This document shows, one piece after another, positions 1-6,813 of a stretch of DNA of 11,433 nucleotides (its first letter is position 1; every line of letters starts with the position of its first letter). This DNA comes from an uncultured Erysipelotrichaceae bacterium (GTDB lineage: Bacteria; Bacillota_I; Bacilli_A; Erysipelotrichales; Erysipelotrichaceae). The notes beneath the pieces are model-generated. The model was given only the letters and a program-made list of their open reading frames with translations. It did not search any database and was not told where the DNA came from. The stretch spans positions 1 to 11,433 of the forward strand of contig OMUX01000006.1 of NCBI GenBank assembly GCA_900314345.1, in the 5' to 3' direction. A program made the translations under genes and the position numbers.

Positions 1-795
1 CTTGGAAGGGAAGGCAGGCTGAAGGAAACAAAGGCCTTGATCCAGAACAGTCCGGTGGATGTGGAGGTGTTCATCCATGGCGGAATGTGTGTCAACTACA
101 GCGGACGCTGTACCTTGAGCAACCGCATGACACTGCGTGATGCAAACCGCGGGGGTTGTGCACAGAGCTGCCGGTGGTCCTATGCCCTGTATGAAGATGA
201 CCGTGAAGTATCAAAGGACCATCCGTTCTGTACCATGGGCAGCCGGGACCTATGTGCCGCATCCATTCTTCCTGATCTCATGGAGGCAGGGGCTGCCTCC
301 CTCAAGATTGAAGGACGCATGAAGACGGAATACTATGTGGCATCCATTGTCAGCGCCTACCGTCATCTGATTGATGAACTGTATGAAAATGACGGACCGC
401 TTTCCAGGGAACGCATGGATTACAACATCCATGAGATCATGAAAGGTGAAAACAGGGAAACCTGCACCGGCTTCTATGAAGGAACGGCAGGGGTGGAAAG
501 CATCATTGCCCATGAAAACAACAATGACCATGTCAACCATGGCTTCCTGGCTACGGTAAAGGACTATGACAAGGAAAACGGCCTTGCCCTGATTGAGACA
601 AGGAATCCGTTCTGTGTCCATGATTCCTTTGAAGTCATGGAGCCAGGAGTGAACAACCGGATCTTTGAACTGGAATGGATGAAGAAGGAAGACGGCACAT
701 ACCTTGACCGCAGCAAAACCCCGATGGCCTTGCTGTGGATTCCGGTGCCTTTCGAAGTGAAGAAGGACGATATCCTCAGGAGTGCAGACACATGA
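1..795 (+). CDS. Peptidase U32 family protein (probable tRNA 5-hydroxyuridine synthesis factor), 5' truncated
   Basis: The reading frame is open from base 1, so the gene begins upstream; 264 codons are visible. The family signature is clear: EVFIHGGMCVNYSGRC followed by LSNRMTLRDANRGGCAQSCRW, and then SLKIEGRMKTEYYVA. The cysteines in these segments match the conserved cysteine set of U32 proteins, thought to hold an iron-sulfur cluster. Known family members of this type (TrhP in E. coli, YrrN/YrrO in Bacillus subtilis) act in prephenate-dependent hydroxylation of U34 in tRNA; others (RlhA) hydroxylate 23S rRNA. Despite the name, peptidase activity is doubtful for this branch. The C-terminal part (from about residue 170) is a beta-rich domain usual for the longer members. 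The stop overlaps the next gene's start by four bases (ATGA), so the two are probably one operon. The family is certain; the exact tRNA role is inferred from homology. Confidence 0.9.
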   Translation, partial: LGREGRLKETKALIQNSPVDVEVFIHGGMCVNYSGRCTLSNRMTLRDANRGGCAQSCRWSYALYEDDREVSKDHPFCTMGSRDLCAASILPDLMEAGAASLKIEGRMKTEYYVASIVSAYRHLIDELYENDGPLSRERMDYNIHEIMKGENRETCTGFYEGTAGVESIIAHENNNDHVNHGFLATVKDYDKENGLALIETRNPFCVHDSFEVMEPGVNNRIFELEWMKKEDGTYLDRSKTPMALLWIPVPFEVKKDDILRSADT

Positions 796-1511
796 TTCTG
801 GAAGGAAATGTCAGTGTCAAGGCAGCGATGCTCGGCGGGAAAAGAACCGTAGAGGAAATCCTCATTGACACAAGGAAACATGACAAGGACACAAACTTCA
901 TTCACCGCAAGGCAGAGGAACTGCATATCCCGGTGAAGGAAGCTGACCGCAGTGAGATCGATGCCATGGCATCCGGCAGAACCCATGGCGGTGTCATTGC
1001 CAGGGCAGGGCAAAGAACATACCAGGACCTGGATGAGTGTCTTGCTGCAGAGAATCCTTTTCTGGTGCTTCTCGAAGGGGTGGAGGATCCTTTCAATGCC
1101 GGCTATGTGATGCGCTCTCTGTACAGCGCAGGGTGCGATGGTCTCATCATGAGACCCAGGGACTGGAAGGAATCCGGGTCTGTGATCGTGAAAAGCTCGG
1201 CCGGTGCCAGTGAGTACCTGAATGTGATTCAGATGGATCCGGAAGAGGCAGTCAGCGCCTGCAGGGAAAAGGGACTCTATGTCTTTGCGGCGATGCGCAG
1301 GGATGCCATCCCGTACTTCCAGGCAGACTTCACAAAACCGCTGCTTCTGTGCATCGGCGGAGAAATGCGGGGCCTTTCCTCAGGTGTTCTGAAGCTCGTG
1401 GATCAGAATATCTACATTCCTTATGCCAATGACTTCCGCAATGCATTGAATGCGGCAGGGGCAAGTGCTGCCCTGGGCTTTGAAGTACTGCGTCAGCGCT
1501 CTTTTCAATGA
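792..1511 (+). CDS. TrmH/SpoU-family RNA 2'-O-methyltransferase
   Basis: This 239-residue protein looks like a SPOUT-class methyltransferase that uses S-adenosylmethionine to methylate a ribose 2'-OH in tRNA or rRNA. It has a short N-terminal substrate-binding region starting MILEGNVSVKAAM. Motif 1 is seen in LEGVEDPFNAGYVMRSL (residues about 94-110), motif 2 in LLCIGGEMRGLSSGVL and motif 3 in IPYANDFRNALNAAGASAAL, which form the C-terminal trefoil knot. Motif 3 reads ALNAAG where TrmH has SLNVS, so it belongs to a divergent branch and its target cannot be named. The reading frame is open further upstream to an ATG at 735. I chose 792 because AGGAG at 778-782 lies nine bases before it and because the start forms an ATGA overlap with the U32 gene stop, which points to translational coupling. 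No terminator follows; a promoter for the next gene begins at its end. Confidence 0.88.
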   Translation: MILEGNVSVKAAMLGGKRTVEEILIDTRKHDKDTNFIHRKAEELHIPVKEADRSEIDAMASGRTHGGVIARAGQRTYQDLDECLAAENPFLVLLEGVEDPFNAGYVMRSLYSAGCDGLIMRPRDWKESGSVIVKSSAGASEYLNVIQMDPEEAVSACREKGLYVFAAMRRDAIPYFQADFTKPLLLCIGGEMRGLSSGVLKLVDQNIYIPYANDFRNALNAAGASAALGFEVLRQRSFQ

Positions 1512-1529
1512 AAATTTCCGTGGTAGAAT
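1502..1529 (+). promoter_or_regulatory. Predicted extended -10 promoter for the PEPCK-like gene
   Basis: TAGAAT at 1524-1529 is preceded by TGG at 1521-1523, giving an extended -10 element (TGn). A weak -35, TTTTCA at 1502-1507, lies 16 bases upstream. Transcription would start near 1536, leaving a leader of about 25 bases that contains the AGGAGG at 1548-1553. This is a consensus match only, with no experimental support. Confidence 0.55.
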
Positions 1530-1561
1530 GAAACAGGCTTTGTAAGAAGGAGGATGCCTTG

Positions 1562-3289
1562 ATGAAAGAATCCCATTATTTTCACGATGATACCGTAATC
1601 CTGAACTATTCCAAGCAGTACTTCCGTTCAGCACTGGAACTGCTGTCTTCCGAAGGCTTCCGTGATTTCCTTGGTCTGTATCTTCCGGACCTGAAGGAAA
1701 ACCACTATCAGCTGTATACGTGGCTTCATGGCAGGAAGAAGACAGACCTGGAGCTTGAGGATGAGATCATCAAGGTCGTCAAGTACCTGCTTGTCGTGGA
1801 ACCTTCCGAGATCAAGGATGATCTTCTCGAAAACCGTGCAGACTTCCTGCTTGCCATTGAGGAAGCCTACAACTTCTGGAGAAAGATGCAGCGTGTTTCC
1901 TTCCTGTATACACACAATGAGGAAGGCTATCAGCTGCAGAACTTCATCGAGGCAGACAACAATATGAATGCCCTGGTGCTGGACCTCTACCGCACGATTG
2001 AAGAGAAGCTGCAGGGCGCTCCAAACAAGGTGTACCGTCAGCTCCATGCCGGAACGAATGCTTCACTGCTGCTGCAGTACTATGACTGGGATACACCGGA
2101 AGAGTATCAGAAGCTTGCCGGCATTCCGTTTGTCAATGAGGCAATGATCCGCACGCCTTTGATCCTGCATCCGCATTCCAGCAAGCGCACCAATGTCTTC
2201 AAGGAGACAGACCATAACCCGGTGGATGACTTCCCCGGGGACCCGGATGAGGAATGGATCTGCTTCCCGGCCAAGATCGGCTCCCTGCTGATCTTCGCTT
2301 ATTTCCACCGGAACTACATCAGCTCCTGTGTGGGCATGGCAAACCTGTTTGAGCTTGCAAGCCCGGCGGATGCCAAGGGAAAGAGACCGGATGCCATCGA
2401 GCTGTTCGGTGTGGAGGATGGCACAAAGGATACGACATTCTTCCATGACAAGAAGAACAATATCTGGGTCGGCAAGGTAAGTGCTGCTCCGGAGATTGAT
2501 TATTTTGGCTATACGAAGAAGTCATTGTTAACACTGCATAACCTGGCCATGATTGAAAGAGGATGGCTGCCGATCCACGGCGCCATGGTCAACATCTATC
2601 TCAAGGACGGACGCAAGAAGGGACTCATGTTCATGGGCGACTCCGGTGCCGGAAAGTCCGAGACGCTGGAAGCACTGTCCACCATGGCTTCCGATCTCAT
2701 TGACCATCAGGAGACCGTCTTTGATGACATGGGCTCCCTGCATATCGATGAAAACGGACGGATCCGTGCCCAGGGCACGGAGATCGGTGCCTTTGTGAGA
2801 CTCGATGATCTGGACAAGGGAACTGCATACCGCGACATGGACCGTTCCATCTTCTTCAACCCGGAAAAGGCCAACGCAAGAGTTGTGGTACCGGCAAGCC
2901 CGTACTATGTGGTGACCCATGATCAGGAAGTGGACTGCTTCCTGTATGCCAACAACTACACCGACAAAAGAGGCATGCACCTGTTCAGCAGCAGGGAAGA
3001 GGCAGAACCGGTGTTCATTGAAGGAAAGCGTTTTGCTTTAGGCACAACACAGGAGAAGGGACTTTCCACCACATTCTTCGCCAATCCGTTCGGCCCGATG
3101 CAGAAGCAGGCTGAGACAAAGGTACTGATCGACAGAATCTTCGACAAGCTGTTTGAAGAGAACATCCCGGTCGGTGAGATCTATACCTGCCTTGGTCTTC
3201 CGAACAAAGGCGACCATGGCATCACGAAGGCTGCGGAAGCCCTCATGAACTTTGCAATCCTGGGCAAGGCAGAGGAATCAGACAAGTGA
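1562..3289 (+). CDS. Divergent ATP-type phosphoenolpyruvate carboxykinase-like protein
   Basis: This is a 575-residue soluble protein with a P-loop, GDSGAGKS, at residues 359-366. Around it, pieces line up with the core of ATP-dependent PEP carboxykinase, the enzyme that converts oxaloacetate and ATP to PEP, CO2 and ADP. YFGYTKK (314-320) matches the E. coli YAGEMKK segment (Tyr207, Lys212, Lys213). His339 in PIHGAM stands 19 residues after the second lysine, as His232 does in E. coli. FDDMG (387-391) matches the paired metal-binding aspartates, and NARVVVP (438-444) matches the segment with Arg333. The N-terminal 310 residues do not resemble the classical enzyme and I cannot place the substrate arginine (Arg65). 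The P-loop region also resembles HPr kinase. It could be a true carboxykinase or a kinase-like relative. I chose ATG at 1562, eight bases after AGGAGG, over the adjacent TTG at 1559. It has its own promoter and a hairpin after the stop. Confidence 0.75.
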   Translation: MKESHYFHDDTVILNYSKQYFRSALELLSSEGFRDFLGLYLPDLKENHYQLYTWLHGRKKTDLELEDEIIKVVKYLLVVEPSEIKDDLLENRADFLLAIEEAYNFWRKMQRVSFLYTHNEEGYQLQNFIEADNNMNALVLDLYRTIEEKLQGAPNKVYRQLHAGTNASLLLQYYDWDTPEEYQKLAGIPFVNEAMIRTPLILHPHSSKRTNVFKETDHNPVDDFPGDPDEEWICFPAKIGSLLIFAYFHRNYISSCVGMANLFELASPADAKGKRPDAIELFGVEDGTKDTTFFHDKKNNIWVGKVSAAPEIDYFGYTKKSLLTLHNLAMIERGWLPIHGAMVNIYLKDGRKKGLMFMGDSGAGKSETLEALSTMASDLIDHQETVFDDMGSLHIDENGRIRAQGTEIGAFVRLDDLDKGTAYRDMDRSIFFNPEKANARVVVPASPYYVVTHDQEVDCFLYANNYTDKRGMHLFSSREEAEPVFIEGKRFALGTTQEKGLSTTFFANPFGPMQKQAETKVLIDRIFDKLFEENIPVGEIYTCLGLPNKGDHGITKAAEALMNFAILGKAEESDK

Positions 3290-3292
3290 TTT

Positions 3293-3322
3293 TGAGAGAG
3301 GCAGAGCAATCTGCTTTTCTTA
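3293..3322 (+). terminator. Terminator-like hairpin after the PEPCK-like gene
   Basis: GCAGA (3301-3305) pairs with TCTGC (3310-3314) around a GCAA tetraloop. The stem can extend outward through several A-T and G-U pairs to about 3293/3322, and the 3' arm continues into TTTTCTT. It starts four bases after the stop codon. The short GC core and interrupted T-tract make it a weak or partial terminator. Confidence 0.5.
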
Positions 3323-3334
3323 TGCCTGCAAGTT

Positions 3335-3343
3335 TGATATAAC
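3335..3343 (+). promoter_or_regulatory. Predicted extended -10 element of the ZIP transporter gene
   Basis: TGATATAAC (TG at 3335-3336, TATAAC at 3338-3343) fits an extended -10. No convincing -35 is present (TTTTCT at 3315-3320 at a 17-base spacing). The -10 ends only eight bases before the ATG at 3352, so initiation at the usual distance would begin at or next to the start codon. Confidence 0.4.
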
Positions 3344-3351
3344 TAACTGAG

Positions 3352-4134
3352 ATGAACAACGATATGCTTAACGGACTTCTGCTTCCGTTTCTGGGAACAA
3401 CGGCAGGTTCTGCCTGTGTGTTCTTCATGAAGGCGAAGCTGAACGAGAACATTGAGAAGATCCTGACCGGTTTTGCGGCAGGGGTGATGGTGGCTGCGAG
3501 CATCTGGTCCTTGCTGATTCCGGCAATGGGGGAAAGCAGTGCCATGGGCAGGCTTGCCTTTCTTCCTGCAGCGGCCGGCTATGTGCTTGGCACATTGTTT
3601 CTGCTTGTGCTGGACGAGATCATTCCCCATCTGCATCGCTTCAGCGATACCCCGGAGGGAAGGAAGAGCAGCCTGGCAAGAACAACGATGATGGTGCTGG
3701 CAGTTGCCCTGCACAACATTCCGGAAGGCATGGCAACCGGCATTGTGCTGGCAGGCACTTTGAGTACTGAGACAGGCATTACAGCAGGTTCTGCCATGGC
3801 CATGTCCCTGGGAATTGCCATTCAGAACTTTCCGGAAGGAGCGATCATCTCCATGCCGCTCAAGGCGGAAGGAGAAAGCAAGGGAAAGGCATTCCTGCTT
3901 GGCACATTGTCCGGGGCAGTGGAACCGCTGGCCGGAGTGATCACGATTCTGCTTGCCGAACACATCCTTCCTGCCATGCCGTATCTTCTTTCATTTGCGG
4001 CAGGTGCCATGATGTATGTGGTAGTGGAGGAACTGATTCCTGAAATGTCGCAGGGCATTCATTCCAACAAGGCCACGATCGCCTTCATGAGCGGTTTTGT
4101 GCTGATGATGGCGGGGGATACGGCACTAGGATGA
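3352..4134 (+). CDS. ZIP-family divalent metal transporter (GufA/ZupT-like)
   Basis: This 260-residue, strongly hydrophobic membrane protein has about eight predicted transmembrane segments. The ZIP hallmark is present twice: HNIPEG at 121-126 (fourth helix) and QNFPEG at 158-163 (fifth helix), which together form the binuclear metal site. VEELIPE near 225-231 is also typical. The loop at about 92-110 carries two histidines (IPHLHRF), a possible cytoplasmic metal-binding loop. ZIP proteins move zinc, iron or other divalent metals into the cytoplasm; the substrate cannot be told from sequence. Length is normal for the GufA-like group. No ribosome binding site precedes the ATG, and a -10 element sits directly upstream, so a leaderless mRNA is possible. 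An alternative ATG at 3364 would remove four residues. Codons match those of the neighbours. Confidence 0.9.
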   Translation: MNNDMLNGLLLPFLGTTAGSACVFFMKAKLNENIEKILTGFAAGVMVAASIWSLLIPAMGESSAMGRLAFLPAAAGYVLGTLFLLVLDEIIPHLHRFSDTPEGRKSSLARTTMMVLAVALHNIPEGMATGIVLAGTLSTETGITAGSAMAMSLGIAIQNFPEGAIISMPLKAEGESKGKAFLLGTLSGAVEPLAGVITILLAEHILPAMPYLLSFAAGAMMYVVVEELIPEMSQGIHSNKATIAFMSGFVLMMAGDTALG

Positions 4135-4180
4135 AAAAACTCATTCTGTGGTATTTGCAACGGAACAGAACAAGAAGTTA

Positions 4181-4189
4181 TGCTACATT
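4181..4189 (+). promoter_or_regulatory. Predicted extended -10 promoter for the DUF488/DUF438 operon
   Basis: TGCTACATT (TG at 4181-4182, TACATT at 4184-4189) lies 26 bases before the DUF488 start. A TTGCAA at 4155-4160 could serve as -35 for the alternative -10 TATGCT at 4179-4184, at an 18-base spacing. Either choice gives a short leader carrying the AGAAGG at 4204-4209. Consensus match only. Confidence 0.4.
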
Positions 4190-4215
4190 AACTGCGTAAG
4201 GAAAGAAGGCTTTGC

Positions 4216-4581
4216 ATGAATAAGCTTGCAGTCAAGCGTGTCTATGACGCATATGAAGAAACAGACGGGTACAGGATCCTGGTGGACCGTCTGTGGCCAA
4301 GAGGCATTAAGAAGGAAAATGCACATCTGGATGCCTGGAACAAGGACATTGCACCATCGCATGAATTACGGAAATGGTATGGCCATGATCCGGAGAAATA
4401 TGCAGCGTTTGCAGGAAAATATACCGAAGAGCTGAACGAGAATGAAGAAGCTTCGGCATTTGCACAGCAGGTACAGCAGCTTCTCAAGGAAGGCAATGTC
4501 ACATTGCTGTACAGTGCAAAGACCAAGGAAAACAACGCTGCTGTGCTGGCACAGTGGCTCATGGAGAAGAAGGAGAAATAA
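4216..4581 (+). CDS. DUF488 family protein (YeaO-like)
   Basis: This 121-residue soluble protein shows the DUF488 pattern: an N-terminal KRVYDAY, then GYRILVDRLWPRGI (about residues 18-31), WNKDIAPSHELRKWYGHDP in the middle, and a C-terminal strand VTLLYSAKTKENNAAVLAQWL. Length and arrangement are normal for the YeaO-like branch. The family's biochemical role is not established; conserved arginine, tryptophan and tyrosine residues hint at a small binding or enzyme site, but I name no function. AGAAGG at 4204-4209 lies six bases before the ATG. The gene ends three bases before the DUF438 gene, so they are surely cotranscribed and may share a redox or stress role. Confidence 0.88.
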   Translation: MNKLAVKRVYDAYEETDGYRILVDRLWPRGIKKENAHLDAWNKDIAPSHELRKWYGHDPEKYAAFAGKYTEELNENEEASAFAQQVQQLLKEGNVTLLYSAKTKENNAAVLAQWLMEKKEK

Positions 4582-4584
4582 CAC

Positions 4585-6111
4585 ATGTCAAAGGAAATTG
4601 ATCTCAACAAGACCGTTGCCGAACTGGTCAAGGAGTATCCGGAAGTCAAGGAGGTCATGATTCAGCTTGGCTTCAAGGATCTTGCAAACCCTGTTGCCCT
4701 GCAGATCATGGGCAGGAAGGTCACCATCCCGCAGGGTGCAGCCATGAAAGGTATTCCCATGGAACGCATTGTCCTTTCCTTTGAAGCCCATGGCTTCACA
4801 GTAAAGGGACAGGAGCCTTCTGTTTCCGAAACACCGGCTCAGCCGCAGATGCACCGTGTTCGTCTTTCGGCAGGTCCGCAGATGTCAGAAGGCGCAAAGA
4901 AGCTTTCTGTCTATCTGGAGCGTCTCAACAACGGCGAGAGTGTGGACGATGTCCGGGATGACTTTGCAAAGGAATTCGATACCGTTCCGGTCAATGACAT
5001 CATGCAGGCAGAACAGCAGCTCATCAACACCGGTGCTGACCCCAGGAAGCTCAAGAACCTGTGCGACCTGCACAGCACATTGTTCCATGGACGCTCTGAG
5101 GATACGATCATCAACGAGGAAAGCCGGATCGAGAAGATCGACCTGACAAAGATTCCCGTGGGACATCCGGTACGGTATTTCATTCAGGAGAATACCGGGC
5201 TGACAGAATTACTGGATGAAGTGAATGCCGCTGCTGAGGGAGATGATTCCTTCCGTCTCATGAAGGATCTCAACATGCTCAGGAAGATCCGCACCTACTA
5301 TGGCAAGAAGGAGGAACTCCTGATGCCGGTGCTGGAAAGAGACGGTGTCACAGGTCCTGCCCAGGTCATGTGGGCAGTGGATGATGAAATGAAGAACCAG
5401 GTCGGTGCCCTGGTCAGACAGCTGCAGGAGGAAGGCATGGAGAAGACCGTGCCGGGTGTCAGGGCACTGATCCAGCGCATGAAGGAAATGCAGTACAAGG
5501 ATGAGAACATCCTGCTGCCAAGCTGCCTGGATCACTTCACCAAGGAAGAATGGTATGCCGTGTACCGGGATACCTATGAAATGGGACCGGTCTTCATCAG
5601 CATCATTCCTGACTGGCCGGAGGCAGATGAATACTGGAAACAGGCAAAGGCAAAGGAAGAAAAGGGACTGGAGGAAGGTACGGTCCGCTTCCATGGCGAC
5701 GGTGTGACAAGCCCTGCAGGAACATTGACCGTCAAACAGCTCAAGGCTATGCTCAAGGTACTGCCGGTGGATATCACATTCATCGATGATGAAGAAACAA
5801 ACCGCTTCTACAAGAACACCGACAGGGTCTTCTCAAGACCGCAGTCCACGCTGGACCAGAAGACGTTCTACTGCCATCCGCCGGTCATCCGCACAGTCGT
5901 GGACAAGCTGATTGATGACTTCAGAAACGGCAGGAAGGATTCCTTTGAACGCTATATCCCAAGTGAAAGAAGACCGGTCAGGATCCTGTATCTTGCCGTG
6001 CGGGATGAGGAAGGAAACTACATCGGCACCGTCGAAGTTGTTCAGGATCTGACGAAGATCCGTGATGCACTGAACATCGGCCCGAGCCGCCTGAAGCCGC
6101 AGCAGTACTGA
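4585..6111 (+). CDS. DUF1858-DUF438-hemerythrin-like-PAS multidomain protein
   Basis: This 508-residue cytoplasmic protein has four parts. Residues about 5-72 are DUF1858 (IDLNKTVAELVKEYPEVKEV, LANPVALQIMG). Residues about 102-172 are DUF438 (KLSVYLERLNNGESVDDV, CDLHSTLFHG). Residues about 190-330 are a hemerythrin-like HHE region (GHPVRYFIQEN, KKEELLMPVLE, PAQVMWAVDDE, YKDENILLP). Residues about 380-495 are PAS-like (LPVDITFIDDEETNRFYKNTDRVF, ending GTVEVVQDLT). Proteins of this build are common in anaerobic Bacillota and are thought to sense or handle redox signals, nitric oxide or oxygen through a diiron site and a PAS ligand. In this copy, positions where relatives usually carry HPVH and HY read HPVR and YY (238-239), so metal binding may be weakened. 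AAGGAG at 4570-4575 is nine bases before the ATG. The gene is second in an operon with DUF488 and ends at a strong terminator. Confidence 0.9.
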   Translation: MSKEIDLNKTVAELVKEYPEVKEVMIQLGFKDLANPVALQIMGRKVTIPQGAAMKGIPMERIVLSFEAHGFTVKGQEPSVSETPAQPQMHRVRLSAGPQMSEGAKKLSVYLERLNNGESVDDVRDDFAKEFDTVPVNDIMQAEQQLINTGADPRKLKNLCDLHSTLFHGRSEDTIINEESRIEKIDLTKIPVGHPVRYFIQENTGLTELLDEVNAAAEGDDSFRLMKDLNMLRKIRTYYGKKEELLMPVLERDGVTGPAQVMWAVDDEMKNQVGALVRQLQEEGMEKTVPGVRALIQRMKEMQYKDENILLPSCLDHFTKEEWYAVYRDTYEMGPVFISIIPDWPEADEYWKQAKAKEEKGLEEGTVRFHGDGVTSPAGTLTVKQLKAMLKVLPVDITFIDDEETNRFYKNTDRVFSRPQSTLDQKTFYCHPPVIRTVVDKLIDDFRNGRKDSFERYIPSERRPVRILYLAVRDEEGNYIGTVEVVQDLTKIRDALNIGPSRLKPQQY

Positions 6112-6113
6112 TG

Positions 6114-6161
6114 AAAAAGCTTCTGCATTGTTCCATGAAGGAATGAGCAGAAGCTTTTTTT
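6114..6161. terminator. Bidirectional intrinsic terminator between convergent genes
   Basis: A 13-bp perfect stem pairs AAAAAGCTTCTGC (6114-6126) with GCAGAAGCTTTTT (6147-6159), followed on the plus strand by more T. The loop contains an inner TTCC/GGAA pairing. On the minus strand the transcript also ends in a run of five U. It serves both the DUF438 gene and the Crp/Fnr gene, whose TAA stop at 6160-6162 lies at the edge of the hairpin. Confidence 0.92.
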
Positions 6162-6813
6162 AGCGGAGGATCCTGAAATGATTCTTCCTGTAGCGGATGA
6201 TGCCTTCTTCCTGCATGGCGGAAAGCTCCTTGGAAAGAGCACTTCTGTCAATGCAGAGATAGTCCGCCAGTTCCTGCCTTTTGAAAGGAATGTCAAACTC
6301 CTTCTTTCCGGACTGCAGGGCACAGGTGCTGAGGTATGAGAGTACTTTCTCACGGATGGTGCGCTGGCTTGTATGCAGGGATCTTGTGGTCAGGGAAAGG
6401 TTCATGGACATCGAAATCTTCAGAAGGTTGCTGGAAAGCTCATGCACGGCGTTCTGTTTTTTGACTTCATCCGGAAGGTTTCCGATCTGCAGATACAGGA
6501 CATCACAGTCCGTTTCAGCACGTACATCCACAAGGATTTTCGTTCCGCCCATCATGGCAAACACTTCCCCGAAGAAACCATGTTCACTGACCTTGTTGAG
6601 GATGGTCCTGTTTCCCCAGAGATCATTGAATTCAACAAATACAGATCCTTTCAGCACAACACCAAGCCTGTCGGTCGTATCACCGGCATGCAGGAGGATC
6701 TCATCCTTTGCATAGTGTTTCTCATAGCCGTTGAGCAATGTGATGAGTTCTTCGATTTCTTCATCCTGCATGCCATGGAACAGGGAGACTGCCTTCAGCT
6801 GCTGCGGAGTCAC
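6160..6813 (-). CDS. Crp/Fnr-family transcriptional regulator
   Basis: This 217-residue protein has an N-terminal cyclic-nucleotide-binding-like beta-roll (about residues 8-115, including DRLGVVLKGSVFVEF and GFFGEVFAMMGG), a dimer helix, and a C-terminal winged helix-turn-helix at about 178-206 (KRQELADYLCIDRSALSKEL). The phosphate-binding arginine of CRP (GELALL followed by RSA) is not seen; the region reads GGTKILVDVRAE, so cAMP is unlikely. The three cysteines are scattered, so it lacks the N-terminal FNR iron-sulfur cluster pattern. Its effector is unknown; relatives in anaerobes sense redox, nitric oxide or metabolites. I chose the GTG at 6811-6813 rather than an upstream GTG at 6843, because AGGAG lies eight bases before it and it overlaps the permease stop as GTGA. 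The gene is convergent with the DUF438 operon. Confidence 0.9.
   Translation of the reverse strand: MTPQQLKAVSLFHGMQDEEIEELITLLNGYEKHYAKDEILLHAGDTTDRLGVVLKGSVFVEFNDLWGNRTILNKVSEHGFFGEVFAMMGGTKILVDVRAETDCDVLYLQIGNLPDEVKKQNAVHELSSNLLKISMSMNLSLTTRSLHTSQRTIREKVLSYLSTCALQSGKKEFDIPFKRQELADYLCIDRSALSKELSAMQEEGIIRYRKNHFRILR

Noticed and set aside
735..791. Upstream ATG giving the TrmH-like protein 19 extra residues
   Set aside because: The extension lies wholly inside the U32 gene, has no good ribosome binding site, and does not look like a methyltransferase N-terminus; the ATG at 792 has AGGAG and an ATGA coupling.
1380..1511. Methyltransferase motif 3 with ALNAAG in place of SLNVS, as a possible inactive enzyme
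   Set aside because: The asparagine and the overall knot pattern are kept, and from memory a branch of Bacillota TrmH-like proteins shares this variant, so it marks a subfamily rather than decay.
4144..4170. TTCTGT / ACAGAA inverted repeat before the DUF488 gene as a terminator or operator
   Set aside because: Only six base pairs with a 15-base loop and no T-run; expected by chance at this length.
250..5783. Long open frames on the minus strand opposite the U32, PEPCK-like, ZIP and DUF438 genes
   Set aside because: They are antisense shadows of well-supported genes with no recognisable domains and atypical composition.
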